Assembly (NCBI RefSeq): GCF_014203045.1 | Contig: NZ_JACHIF010000007.1 | Coordinates: forward strand, 277,037 to 341,036 | DNA: 64,000 nt | Direction: 5' to 3' | Source of the DNA: Prosthecobacter dejongeii | GTDB taxonomy: Bacteria > Verrucomicrobiota > Verrucomicrobiia > Verrucomicrobiales > Verrucomicrobiaceae | Part shown: one piece after another, positions 56,044 through 63,788 of the stretch | How the letters are laid out: every line of letters begins with the position of its first letter | How positions within the stretch are numbered: position 1 is the first letter of the stretch | Notes under the pieces: generated by a model | Told to the model about the DNA's origin: nothing | The model's database searches: none | What the model saw: only the letters and a program-made list of their open reading frames with translations | Position numbers and translations under genes: made by a program

Positions 56044-56342
56044 TTGACTTCGACCAGCTCGATAAAACGATTCATGAAAAGAGTCGTCTTTCCATCATGA
56101 CGTTGCTGGCTACTCGCGGAGAGTGGGCCTTCCAGGAATTGAAGGCGGAACTGGGCATGAGCGATGGCAATCTCATCACCCACCTACGGACCTTAGGCAC
56201 TGCGGGTTATGTGCAGGAAAGCCGGGATGACTCGGGTACCCGACCACGGACCACTTACACCGTCACACCGGCAGGAACCAAGGCCTTCAAGAGTTATGTG
56301 GATGTCTTGGAAGCCATCGTCAAGACCATCAATCCGGGGTGA
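56040..56342 (+). CDS. Winged-helix transcriptional regulator (HTH_34/MarR-ArsR type)
   Basis: 100 residues, one compact winged-helix domain: KSRLSIMTLLATRGEWAFQELKAELGMSDGNLITHLRTLGTAGYV is the recognition-helix region, followed by a basic wing (DDSGTRPRTTYTVT). The layout is that of PF13601-type regulators, small dimeric DNA-binding proteins. It is the natural reader of the three ACTTTG-N5-CAAAGT palindromes that flank its transcript and precede ispH, and would repress or activate both its own operon and ispH. The start is fixed by the ATGA overlap with the upstream stop. Confidence 0.88.
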   Translation: MIDFDQLDKTIHEKSRLSIMTLLATRGEWAFQELKAELGMSDGNLITHLRTLGTAGYVQESRDDSGTRPRTTYTVTPAGTKAFKSYVDVLEAIVKTINPG

Positions 56343-56365
56343 TTTCGCCCCTTTTTTAAACCATT

Positions 56366-56382
56366 ACTTTGTGGCGCAAAGT
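56366..56382. promoter_or_regulatory. Palindromic operator 3, upstream of ispH
   Basis: ACTTTGTGGCGCAAAGT, perfect 6-bp arms around 5 bases, 28 bases before the ispH ATG (56411) and 23 bases after the regulator stop. Consensus of the three copies: ACTTTRTNRCRCAAAGT. Confidence 0.75.
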
Positions 56383-56410
56383 TAATTCAAAACAACATCT
56401 CATCACACTC

Positions 56411-57256
56411 ATGACCATTCATCTCGCTCAACATTACGGCATGTGCTTCGGCGTTCGCGATGCCTTGCGCAGCACTCACCATGCCGCCGCCCAAGAACCC
56501 GTCACCACGCTGGGGCAGTTGGTGCACAATCCGGTGGTGGACGCGCATTTACAGACTTTGGGTGTGCAGCGAGGAGACCTGGATCACGTGGGCTCTGCCA
56601 CGACTCGGCGAGTGGTCATCACCGCCCATGGAGCTTCGGACGGGCATCGCTTGCGCTGGCAGCAGGCAGGTCATCAGATCACCGATACGACCTGCCCCCT
56701 AGTCACCAAGGCCCATCAGGCCCTGGCCAGCCTGGTCGAGGAAGGTTACCACCCCGTCATCATCGGTCAGCGCACGCACGTGGAGGTGCGGGGTCTATTG
56801 GGAGATCATCCCGAAGCGAGTGTGCTGCTATCACCCGAGGATGCCTGCTGCATTCCGTCGCATCATCGGCTCGGGGTCATCTCGCAAACCACCCAGCCGC
56901 TGGATCAAGTGCTGCGGGTGGTGGAGGCGGTGAAGAAACAACATCCCGCGTCCGAAGTGCGCTTTATGGACACCGTTTGCCGCCCCACAAAGCAGCGTCA
57001 AACGGCCCTCGAGGACCTGGCTCGCCAGTGTGAATTCATCGTCGTCATCGGCGGCCGCAACAGCAACAACACTCGCCAACTGACCGATAAAGCCCGTGCT
57101 CTCGGGGTACAGGCCCAGCAGGTGGAAACGGCGGCGGATTTGCAACCCGAATGGTTTCGTCAAGTCACCCACGTCGGAGTCACAGCGGGCACCTCCACGC
57201 TGGATGAAACGGTGCGTGCTGTCATGGACCGCCTGCAAAGCCTCTCCGCCGCATGA
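56411..57256 (+). CDS. ispH: 4-hydroxy-3-methylbut-2-enyl diphosphate reductase (IspH/LytB)
   Basis: 281 residues. IspH makes IPP and DMAPP in the last step of the MEP pathway, using a 4Fe-4S cluster bound by three cysteines; all are here: Cys12 in MCFGVRDA, Cys95 in TTCPLVTK and Cys190 in DTVCRPTKQRQ. The substrate-binding His39, His73, His123 and Glu125 and the SQTTQ threonine are also present. It is somewhat shorter than E. coli IspH (316). Its neighbours, a palindrome-controlled regulator and a diiron ferritin-like gene 48 bases downstream, are unusual for a housekeeping ispH. It may be the only ispH of the genome or a specialised copy; that cannot be told from here. Confidence 0.93.
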   Translation: MTIHLAQHYGMCFGVRDALRSTHHAAAQEPVTTLGQLVHNPVVDAHLQTLGVQRGDLDHVGSATTRRVVITAHGASDGHRLRWQQAGHQITDTTCPLVTKAHQALASLVEEGYHPVIIGQRTHVEVRGLLGDHPEASVLLSPEDACCIPSHHRLGVISQTTQPLDQVLRVVEAVKKQHPASEVRFMDTVCRPTKQRQTALEDLARQCEFIVVIGGRNSNNTRQLTDKARALGVQAQQVETAADLQPEWFRQVTHVGVTAGTSTLDETVRAVMDRLQSLSAA

Positions 57257-57304
57257 TCCCTCCTTCACCCCAAACCCTTTTCTGAATCCATCCCATCTCA
57301 CATC

Positions 57305-58090
57305 ATGAACACTTCCTTTTGGATCCATCACTTTCAGACCAACGCCGCCGTGCATGATCAACTCCTGTTTGAAGAGCCTAGCTCGTTGCCGGAGTCCATC
57401 CGGGAGCCGTTGGTGCATTCGCTGGCGATTTTCCAACTCGGGGAGTCTGGCGGCGGGACACGACTGCGACGTTACGCTCGAGAAGTGGCCCCACTAGAAA
57501 ACTTTCGGGGGTATCAGCGGGCGATTGACCTGTTTGTTTGCGAAGAGCAGGCGCACGCGCGGCTCCTGGGGCGTCTGGTGGATCATCTCAAGGGAAGCCT
57601 GCTGCAAAAACAATGGACCAACTCCATCTTCCGCCGTCTGCGGTTCCTGGTGAATCTGGAATTTGCCATTCAGGTGCTGCTCACGGCTGAATTGGTGGCG
57701 GAGGTGTATTATGGCAGTCTTTATCTGAGGGTGCCTGATGCTGCGGTGAAAGCGGCCTGCCGCCAGATCTTGCGGGATGAAATGAAACATTTGGAGTTTC
57801 AGCGTCAATTCCTGGCCGAGCGTGTGGCCACATTCACTCCCGTGGGGCGTTACCTATGGCGCTGCCAGTTTCAAGTGATTCATGCTCTCACCACTCGAGT
57901 GGTCGCTTGGGATCATCGGCAGTGTTTGAAGGCGCTTGGAATGAGTTTTTCAGGCTTCGTTCAACGCTGCCGGGAATCACAGGAGCGTTTTCAGGCGCGC
58001 CTGGATGAACGGGTGCAAAATCTCGACGCTGCGCCTTCGGCATTTGAAGTCGCGGAGCCCGGCAGGTCTAAGGTCCAGGTACCGCGCTAG
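57305..58090 (+). CDS. Ferritin-like diiron protein
   Basis: 261 residues, mostly helical. Candidate diiron ligands in the correct order: Glu47 (LGESGG), Glu81 and His84 (CEEQAHARLLGR), Glu129 (TAELVAEVYY), and Glu159 and His162 (DEMKHLEFQRQF). This E, ExxH, E, ExxH pattern is the ferritin-like four-helix bundle found in ferritins, rubrerythrins and diiron oxygenases. Loss of a clean ferroxidase or acyl-desaturase context leaves the reaction open. It follows ispH by 48 bases on the same strand and is presumably co-transcribed with it. Confidence 0.82.
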   Translation: MNTSFWIHHFQTNAAVHDQLLFEEPSSLPESIREPLVHSLAIFQLGESGGGTRLRRYAREVAPLENFRGYQRAIDLFVCEEQAHARLLGRLVDHLKGSLLQKQWTNSIFRRLRFLVNLEFAIQVLLTAELVAEVYYGSLYLRVPDAAVKAACRQILRDEMKHLEFQRQFLAERVATFTPVGRYLWRCQFQVIHALTTRVVAWDHRQCLKALGMSFSGFVQRCRESQERFQARLDERVQNLDAAPSAFEVAEPGRSKVQVPR

Positions 58091-58225
58091 GATGTTTCAG
58101 CAGCGCACCAACTCAAAGTGCCGGATGGGGAGCAGGGAGATGTGAGTAAAAAGTCTTGAAAAGCGGGATTGCAAAAGGCATGCTGACTTTTTGTTCAAAT
58201 AAAATGTTGGAATTGTTTATGAATG

Positions 58226-58231
58226 TATAAT
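58226..58231 (+). promoter_or_regulatory. Possible -10 box of the porin gene
   Basis: A perfect TATAAT at 58226-58231 in an AT-rich stretch, 29 bases before the porin ATG. The nearest -35-like sequence, TTGGAA at 58207-58212, has only 13 bases of spacing, so the promoter is tentative. The 170 bases between the ferritin-like gene and the porin hold nothing else recognisable. Confidence 0.4.
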
Positions 58232-58260
58232 ATTTATAAATAATATAACTTCAATTCCCG

Positions 58261-59676
58261 ATGAAGACACGTCCCCACACTCCTATTGCTCTCGTCGCCT
58301 CGCTCTTATCGAGCTGCGCCCTCTTCACCCAAGCGGGTAGCCCACCGCCCGTGGAGGCCGCGAAGCCCCAGGGTTCCGCGCTTGAGCGCTACTTCATGCA
58401 GGATTACATGCTGGGTGACTGGGGTGGGCTGCGGTCCAGGCTGGCGGAAAACGGGGTGGAGTTTGAGTTCTTTTTCGTCGGTTCTATGCCGACCAATCTC
58501 GGAGGAGGACTCCGCGCGGGGTCGGCTTATCAGCATGGTTTCCTGGCGGCCTTGGATCTGGATACGGAAAAACTAGGCTTCTGGAAAGGGGGCCACTTTC
58601 ACGTTTCTGGCGTGTCTCTGGAGGGGGATCCCTTCGCCTCCACTTACGTGGGAGATTTAAACAAGACCAACCTGGTTGATTTCCCGGCCGATACCCGTCT
58701 CTGGCAGGCCTGGTACCAGCAGGAGTTGTTCGATAAAAAACTGACGATCAAGGCCGGCCTGCTCTCCGTGGACCGCGACTTCATCATGCCGGAGTTGTAC
58801 AACTCGCTGGCTTCCATCAATTTCCTGAACCAGACCTTCTTCTTCCCGACGATGGCGTTCAATCTGTATGACATCCCGGGTTTCCCGAAAGGGTCTCACT
58901 CCCTACCTTCCACACCTTATGCTTCCCTGGGTGCTTTGATCAAATGGCAGCCTACGGAAGAGCTCTACATCAAAGCAGCCATTTATGATGGCAACCCCGA
59001 CGACAGCTCCTCCGGCACACGCCTAGCTCTGCGCAGTGAAGAAGGCGCGCTGATGTATTTTGAGGCTGGTTACCGCCTGAATCAGGGCAAGGACGACACA
59101 GGACTGCCCGGTAACTACAAGGTCGGTGGCTACTACCACACCGACGAGTTTTATGACATCTACAGCACGGGATTGGCAGCTTTGGGAACGACACCTGAAA
59201 CCCATCAGGGCAACTATGGTGTGTATTTCTTGGCCGAGCAGATGCTGTGTTATGAAACAGGTCGGGATGACCCGGCCCAGCAGGGCCTTGTGGGTTTCTT
59301 CCGGGTGGCTGGAGCTCCAGCGGATCGCAACTTGGCGGAGTTCGGCATTGATGGCGGTCTGGTGTTCAAAGGTCTCATTCCTGGGCGCGACTATGACACC
59401 CTGGGTTTTGGTGCTTCTTACCTAAAGATCAGCGAAGACGTGACCCGCGCCCAGCGTGATGCGAACAAGATTTTGCCTCTGCTCGGCCAGCCTAAAATCA
59501 AAGAGGCTGATTATGAAGGCGTGATCGAGATGAACTACAAGCTGCAGCTTGCCGCTTGGTGGACTCTGCAGGCCAGCCTGCAATATGTCTTCCATCCGGG
59601 TGCCCGTGCAGGTTTCTCCAGCGAAGCGATTCCTGATGCGTGGGTTTTGGGACTTCAAACGACGCTGCGTTTCTAA
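58261..59676 (+). CDS. OprB-type carbohydrate-selective porin
   Basis: 471 residues with a signal peptide ending near TQAGS. The body is beta-rich with the OprB pattern: LGDWGGLRSRLAENGVEFEFFFVG at the start of the mature protein, alternating strands with aromatic ends, and a C-terminal strand WVLGLQTTLRF ending in Phe, as expected for an outer-membrane barrel. Members move sugars across the outer membrane. It has its own likely promoter and terminator. Sugar uptake genes XylF and XylH elsewhere in the window may work with it. Confidence 0.9.
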   Translation: MKTRPHTPIALVASLLSSCALFTQAGSPPPVEAAKPQGSALERYFMQDYMLGDWGGLRSRLAENGVEFEFFFVGSMPTNLGGGLRAGSAYQHGFLAALDLDTEKLGFWKGGHFHVSGVSLEGDPFASTYVGDLNKTNLVDFPADTRLWQAWYQQELFDKKLTIKAGLLSVDRDFIMPELYNSLASINFLNQTFFFPTMAFNLYDIPGFPKGSHSLPSTPYASLGALIKWQPTEELYIKAAIYDGNPDDSSSGTRLALRSEEGALMYFEAGYRLNQGKDDTGLPGNYKVGGYYHTDEFYDIYSTGLAALGTTPETHQGNYGVYFLAEQMLCYETGRDDPAQQGLVGFFRVAGAPADRNLAEFGIDGGLVFKGLIPGRDYDTLGFGASYLKISEDVTRAQRDANKILPLLGQPKIKEADYEGVIEMNYKLQLAAWWTLQASLQYVFHPGARAGFSSEAIPDAWVLGLQTTLRF

Positions 59677-59697
59677 GACTGAACGGCTTACCTCTTC

Positions 59698-59733
59698 GCC
59701 CTCTGTCCCGTTCGCGGGGCAGGGGGCTTTTTT
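59698..59733 (+). terminator. Terminator of the porin gene
   Basis: GCCCTCTGTCCC (59698-59709) pairs with GGGGCAGGGGGC (59716-59727, one or two wobbles), followed by TTTTTT. It lies 21 bases after the porin stop. Confidence 0.85.
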
Positions 59734-59864
59734 GTGAGGAGGGAGGCCGACTTATTGCCTAAAACGGAGATGAAAAAGTTTTTTCAGATCCGGGGCTTGG
59801 CGGAATGGGCCAAGGGTGGGCCAACGTTGACTTTGGAAGTCTCACCTTGCGCGTGAGAGGGCAT

Positions 59865-60055
59865 TGAGGGGAGCGTGGTCATTCGCCTCGCGGCTGCGCA
59901 CCTGACCGCCATTCTCAAATGATGCGAAAAGTCGCCTGGCTAACAATGCGTCTTGAATGGAAGCCGATGCGTGAGTTCGGCATTTTTATTGAATAGGGTG
60001 GCGGCTGCGCCGCGTTTGTTTCAGCTTGCGGAGAGGAGTCTCCACGCTCCCCTCA
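59865..60055. repeat. 14-bp inverted repeats enclosing a 163-base segment
   Basis: TGAGGGGAGCGTGG (59865-59878) is the exact reverse complement of CCACGCTCCCCTCA (60042-60055). The bracketed 163 bases contain no ORF. The layout resembles a non-autonomous miniature transposable element, but target-site duplications were not found. Confidence 0.45.
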
Positions 60056-60180
60056 GGTGGCTGCGTCACTGGGAAAGGATAGTTCTTTTCTCTTTTAAGG
60101 TTCAAGGATTTGTGAATCTTTTCACGTTATTAAAGGGTTTTTGGAGGCTGGAAGGGCAGGGGGCTTTTGACGAAATGCGG

Positions 60181-60233
60181 CACTGAATGTGAAGAGACCT
60201 TTGAAGCGAGCTCAAGCGCTGGAGTCGTTTGGT
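60181..60233 (+). repeat. Dispersed repeat, copy A
   Basis: GAATGTGAAGAGACCT then GAAGCGAGCTCAAGCGCTGG, a degenerate member of the same repeat family as the copies at 60607, 60727 and 62052. Confidence 0.6.
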
Positions 60234-60606
60234 GAAGGCCTTGGCACGATGTGTTTTAGCAAGTTCAGAGGTTCCTTGGATTTAAATTAGACGTCTAGGT
60301 CGATTTCTCACTAGGGCCTGTGAAGGGTTCATTCGCGGCGGCCTGGCTGTTGGGTGAAAGGGCTGATGGGAAAAAATGAGGGAGTTATGAAAGGAAGTTG
60401 GGGAAGATCTGTGGAGTTGAGGGGCCCACGCTCTAGGAAAGGGGCAATGAAAGAGGTTGGTGGTGAATTAAATTGTTTATTATCAGTTCTTTAAATTACT
60501 TTTAACGTGATTGTTTGAATGTGTTAAATGTTTCGGGTCGGAGAGGTCGGCGTTTGGAACGTTGGTTTTAAGGGGCTGTGAGGGAGGGTGTTTGCCGAAA
60601 TTTGGT

Positions 60607-60660
60607 GCCGAATGTGAAGTGGCCTTGAAGCGAGCTCAAGCTTTGGGGGTACTTTGGAGG
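60607..60660 (+). repeat. Dispersed repeat, copy B
   Basis: GCCGAATGTGAAGTGGCC, GAAGCGAGCTCAAGCT and GGTACTTTGGAGG: shares three blocks with copy A and copy D. Read in frame it keeps the peptide pattern ECEVALKRAQAL. Confidence 0.65.
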
Positions 60661-60726
60661 GGACCACCTGCTGGCGCAGGCAGCTACTATGCGGGGGCTG
60701 TGCGGGCTGGCTCGTTGAGTGTGGGG

Positions 60727-60780
60727 TCGAGATTGAGGGGGTAATGTATCGAGCTAAAGCTCGGGAGTACTTTGGGGGAG
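60727..60780 (+). repeat. Dispersed repeat, copy C
   Basis: GTCGAGATTGAG... then CGAGCTAAAGCTCGGGAGTA and CTTTGGGGGA. Same frame pattern (YRAKAREYFGG) as copy D. Confidence 0.62.
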
Positions 60781-61217
60781 ATTGGATTTCTGGATGGTCA
60801 TGGATTGAGGGGCCTCATTTTTTGACGCTTCTCTCGAAGGACTGGAGATTTGTTTTTGAGGTCTCCTCGCCTGGCATATTGTCTTTCCCGGAGAAGGGAA
60901 TTGTCTGGTGTCCGCGTCCCTCCCCGAAAGACGGGTTATCCGGCGGCGTCCATTTATGAGGCGTTTCGTGACTCTTGAGCCGGACAAACCCGTCCTACGA
61001 TGGGGTGCTGCGCGAATTTGAGACTGAAGAGTCTTTAAGAGGCTTTTTGAATGCCTTTGCTACGCAGCTAAGAGATGGGATTCTGCGGATTTCAAGGGAT
61101 GCCTGGGCCTCATGAGGGCTTGATCCGTTCTGAGATTTCGTGGTGGCTTTTTGCACCAGAATTTGGCTGGCTGATCACCCTGTGAACGGTTCATTTATAT
61201 GAATTATCAATTTTTCA

Positions 61218-61345
61218 TGACTGTTTTTACGTTTTGACGGGTGTTTTTCCATTCAGGCCGGAGCGGGCTGAATAGGGGCAAAGCAACGCTGGGAAGGTTA
61301 CAGCGGCGGGATGCTCGGGTGCCGACTAAGGGGCGGGGCGATTTG
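61218..61345 (+). repeat. Long diverged repeat, copy 1
   Basis: Blocks TTTTTACGTTTT-GACGGGTGT and GGGAAGGTTA...GGGATGCTCGGGTGCCGACT recur in the same order and at similar distance at 62305-62440. Confidence 0.5.
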
Positions 61346-61739
61346 CGGCAGCGGGGAGGGCTTTGCGGGCGGGGATCATCGTGTCGTGTTCGACTTCGAT
61401 GTATTTGACCCCGGTGACGATGTGGCCGTCAGGGTTGCTGGGATCTGGGACGAAGGAGACGACGGGGGTGTTGCCTGTTTTCAGGATGGGGGCTGTGGAG
61501 GCTGATTGCTGGAGATAAACGGTTTGATGGATTTCCTGTTTCTGCTCCCAGACGCCCGCCGGCACGGGAATGATTTTCAGAGCGGTCCAGATGGGTTGGG
61601 CGGTCTGGGGAATGAGGAGGGCCGCCAGGAGGAGGAGGGGCATCATCATGACGGCGATGAGAAGGAGGATGACGCGGTTCAGGGAGCTGCGGAGGGAGAT
61701 TAACTCGCGGTAGGTTGCAAAGGCGTCTTCGTGGCTCAT
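61326..61739 (-). CDS. Small membrane protein, unknown function
   Basis: 137 residues from ATG 61739 (MSHEDAFATYRELISLRSS). A single strong TM segment lies near residues 20-44 (NRVILLLIAVMMMPLLLLAALLIP), followed by an extracytoplasmic stretch with low complexity. The frame stays open well upstream to 62009 and a second ATG at 61754 adds five residues. No family is recognised. It is the only plausible gene in the repeat-rich 59.7-62.9 kb stretch and overlaps the edge of the diverged repeat at 61218-61345. Confidence 0.55.
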   Translation of the reverse strand: MSHEDAFATYRELISLRSSLNRVILLLIAVMMMPLLLLAALLIPQTAQPIWTALKIIPVPAGVWEQKQEIHQTVYLQQSASTAPILKTGNTPVVSFVPDPSNPDGHIVTGVKYIEVEHDTMIPARKALPAAANRPAP

Positions 61740-62051
61740 GGTTATAATTACCATATAAAGAGGATGCTTCCATAGGTCAAGTGCCCGGTGGGGAATTCTA
61801 AGAGGGAGGGGATGATTCTGATTTGGGGCAGGGGGTATTTCTTGGAATTGGGGCGCGACGGCGAGCCGCGGAGTAGGGGAGCGAGTGGATGACGGGTACC
61901 TGAGGGACTGTTGGGATTTGTGGGCGTCTGTCGTGGGGGAAATGACGGACGCGGCGCAGTGCGTCCCTACAATGTAGAAGGCGGGCAGGAGTGCCCACGA
62001 TCCTCTCAAGGGAGCATGCCTGGCGGGTGGAGATTGGATCTAGCGGATTGC

Positions 62052-62111
62052 GATGCCGAGTCTGGAAGTGGCGTTGTTGCGAGCTAAAGCTCTGGAGTAC
62101 TTTGGCGGGCG
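62052..62111 (+). repeat. Dispersed repeat, copy D
   Basis: GATGCCGAGTCTGGAAGTGG, TTGCGAGCTAAAGCTCTGG and AGTACTTTGGCGGG: the cleanest of the four copies. In frame it reads MPSLEVALLRAKALEYFGG. Confidence 0.7.
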
Positions 62112-62304
62112 GCTCTGTCGCGATGGGCTTCGATGCGGGCGGGGGTGTTGGGGCCTTCGAGGCAGCTTTCCGCAAGAGGGTCTGTGCTGGCTACCAATTG
62201 GAGCTGCCGGGATAGGATTCGGAGTGGCTTCTGCTTGGTAGTGTTATGGTTAGCTTTTTGGGCTTCGGTAATTCAATGTTGTATGTTGATGGTCCGTCGT
62301 TTGT

Positions 62305-62440
62305 GGGATTTTTTACGTTTTCGGCGGGTGTCTTTTTTGAGGCTGAGGTTGGGTCGAGCGAACGAGGATTTGAGGGGTAGGGCGAGCGTTGGGAGAGTTA
62401 GGCGAGTAGGATACTCGCGCTCCGACTGCGGGCTGGGCAA
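62305..62440 (+). repeat. Long diverged repeat, copy 2
   Basis: TTTTTTACGTTTTCGGCGGG..., GGGAGAGTTAGGCGAGTAGG and ATACTCGCGCTCCGACTGCG match copy 1 at 61218-61345 block by block. Confidence 0.5.
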
Positions 62441-62895
62441 GAGGGCGGCCGAGGGTTCTTGAAGGGTGGAAAGTGAGTGGCGGAAGGGGTGTTGGGCTGA
62501 GCAGAATGCTCGAGCTCAGAATGGGCTCGCCAGGGCAATCGGGGCCTTTCCGTTTCAGCCTTTACCGCCATGGATTGCCGTATTCGGCCAGCGTCAAACG
62601 TCGCCGCGCTGGCATCATCTGGGGGTCAATGGGTCCGTCCTGGCTCTTAGCCATTGGACGGGCAACCGGGCGGGAGAGGAGAATTTCAGCCGTTTTTCTG
62701 CGCTTCCTCATGTCGAACCTTCGGTTGCGAAGGGCACGGAAACGGCAGCAGGAGTTGGATGTCCTCTTTAGGTTGACCTTTGCCCAGATCTTGCCGGGTA
62801 GGTCTTAGCACCCGCTCAAAAAAGAGGGGTCTAATACGCGAAATCCCATTGGGCACGCGTCGCTGTGCTTCCGAACCTTTCATTGTTTTGCTGAC

Positions 62896-62943
62896 TTGAC
62901 CCGGCTTCGAACCCGGGTGCTGCTTCGAAACAGCAAGAGCAAA
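62896..62943. repeat. Two TTCGAA-looped hairpins after the accessory gene
   Basis: ACCCGG-CTTCGAAC-CCGGGT and TGCTG-CTTCGAAA-CAGCA lie back to back, just downstream of the minus-strand gene that ends at 62962. The first resembles a tRNA T arm but has the wrong loop and no other tRNA parts. Confidence 0.6.
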
Positions 62944-62961
62944 AAGGTACAGGCCTAGTAC

Positions 62962-63747
62962 CTAGTCAACATTTTTTTGTGTAGCAGTCACAAAATTTTT
63001 CAAGCCCTGAATACTATCAAAAGAAATTGGCGGCACTTCAATATCAGGGAATCGCCCTAACGTCAGAGAGGAAAACGCGTTCCAGTCCTCAAATTTATTG
63101 TGTGCTACACAGTAAACCATAACACCTAATGTTGTTGGTCGAATCGAGACAAATGGAACCATTTTTCCACCCGGAATTGGCTCTACGCCAGTCTTGTAAA
63201 GACCTACCAAGCCGACCTCATTTAGGATCGGCAAATCTCTAGTAGGATTCAAATTGATGCCGAATATATGTTGCGCAGCGAAAACAATTTCCTTGGAGCT
63301 TAACTGCGACTCCATTGCTACATTTAGGAATTTGCCTTCTTTTAAAAGTCGCTCATTCAGAGTGCAGTAAATTGCATAGTGGAGATGCAATTGATAGGTG
63401 GAGAGGCCCTTAATTATATTCAGAAGCGGCAAGGCCGAATCATCTTGTCCTGTTTCGCTCCTACAGGATGCGAGGATTCCACCAAAGTATTCTGCGCTAA
63501 TTTCATCAGTTGTGTAGGAACCGCTTTCGAAGACCTCTTTGGCAATGCGAATGTTCGCTCTTTTCTGATCCTTTTGGGAATTGTTTTTTCTGTCAGCTAC
63601 GAGAATGATTTTATCACGGCCAACCTCATACACGCGCTTTAAATCCTCTCCAATGACTTTAAGAGTGGGACCCAATACATTGTTGGTGGCAATAGCGACA
63701 ATTCCCAAAGCCGCCGCGCTTCCAAGATCTGTTGGTGGTAAGCTCAT
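62962..63747 (-). CDS. Accessory protein of unknown function, possibly Abi-alpha/DUF4393-like
   Basis: 261 residues. The N terminus has a hydrophobic/helical stretch (SAAALGIVAIATNNVLGPTLKVIG) followed by KRVYEVGRDKI. The core contains KEVFESGSYTTDEISAEYFGGILASCRSE, then a helical stretch (LSTYQLHLHYAIYCTLN). These features are reminiscent of DUF4393 (Abi-alpha) and related accessory proteins of mobile regions, but the match is by eye and uncertain. The gene and its surroundings are clearly more AT-rich than the rest of the window, and it abuts a repeat-rich gene desert, which fits recent acquisition. Function unknown. Confidence 0.6.
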   Translation of the reverse strand: MSLPPTDLGSAAALGIVAIATNNVLGPTLKVIGEDLKRVYEVGRDKIILVADRKNNSQKDQKRANIRIAKEVFESGSYTTDEISAEYFGGILASCRSETGQDDSALPLLNIIKGLSTYQLHLHYAIYCTLNERLLKEGKFLNVAMESQLSSKEIVFAAQHIFGINLNPTRDLPILNEVGLVGLYKTGVEPIPGGKMVPFVSIRPTTLGVMVYCVAHNKFEDWNAFSSLTLGRFPDIEVPPISFDSIQGLKNFVTATQKNVD

Positions 63748-63755
63748 ATTTGATT

Positions 63756-63788
63756 AAAGAAAAGCCCGCCAGAATAACTCTGGCGGGC
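63756..63788 (-). terminator. Strong hairpin with T-run in the leader of the accessory gene
   Basis: Read leftward: GCCCGCCAGA, loop GTTAT, TCTGGCGGGC (perfect 10-bp stem), followed by TTTTCTTT, 9 bases before the ATG of the gene at 63747. It may terminate an upstream leftward transcript from outside the window or act as an attenuator. Confidence 0.8.

Larger units (their letters stand above)
59734..61325. other. Gene-free region with degenerate repeats
   Basis: About 1.6 kb without a credible gene. Short frames are present on both strands, but none has a domain, a plausible start or consistent codon use. What it does hold: a 14-bp inverted repeat (59865-59878 with 60042-60055), three degenerate copies of a GCGAGCTMAAGCTC-centred repeat, GC-rich short hairpins near 60900-61000, and the first of a pair of ~120-bp diverged repeats (61218-61345). 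An AT-rich segment at 60460-60530 has no recognisable promoter pair. Confidence 0.7.
61740..62961. other. Gene-free region with repeats and short hairpins
   Basis: About 1.2 kb with no credible gene. Holds GGACGC...GCGTCC (61947-61966) and GGGCA-GGAG-TGCCC (61983-61996) hairpins, repeat copy D, the second diverged repeat, and two TTCGAA-looped hairpins (62896-62943). Overlapping short plus-strand frames at 62466-62808 have no recognisable domain and may be remnants. Confidence 0.65.

Noticed and set aside
60511..60959. Two overlapping plus-strand frames with possible start codons
   Set aside because: They run through two dispersed-repeat copies in different frames and have no domain; likely chance frames within repeats.
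62466..62808. Overlapping plus-strand frames of about 100 codons
   Set aside because: No domain, no consistent codon use, and they lie in the repeat-rich desert; could be relics, but nothing supports a gene.
62896..62943. tRNA-like T arm near TTCGAA
   Set aside because: The hairpin pairs 6 bp with an 8-base loop rather than 5 bp with 7, and no acceptor, anticodon or D arm can be built around it.
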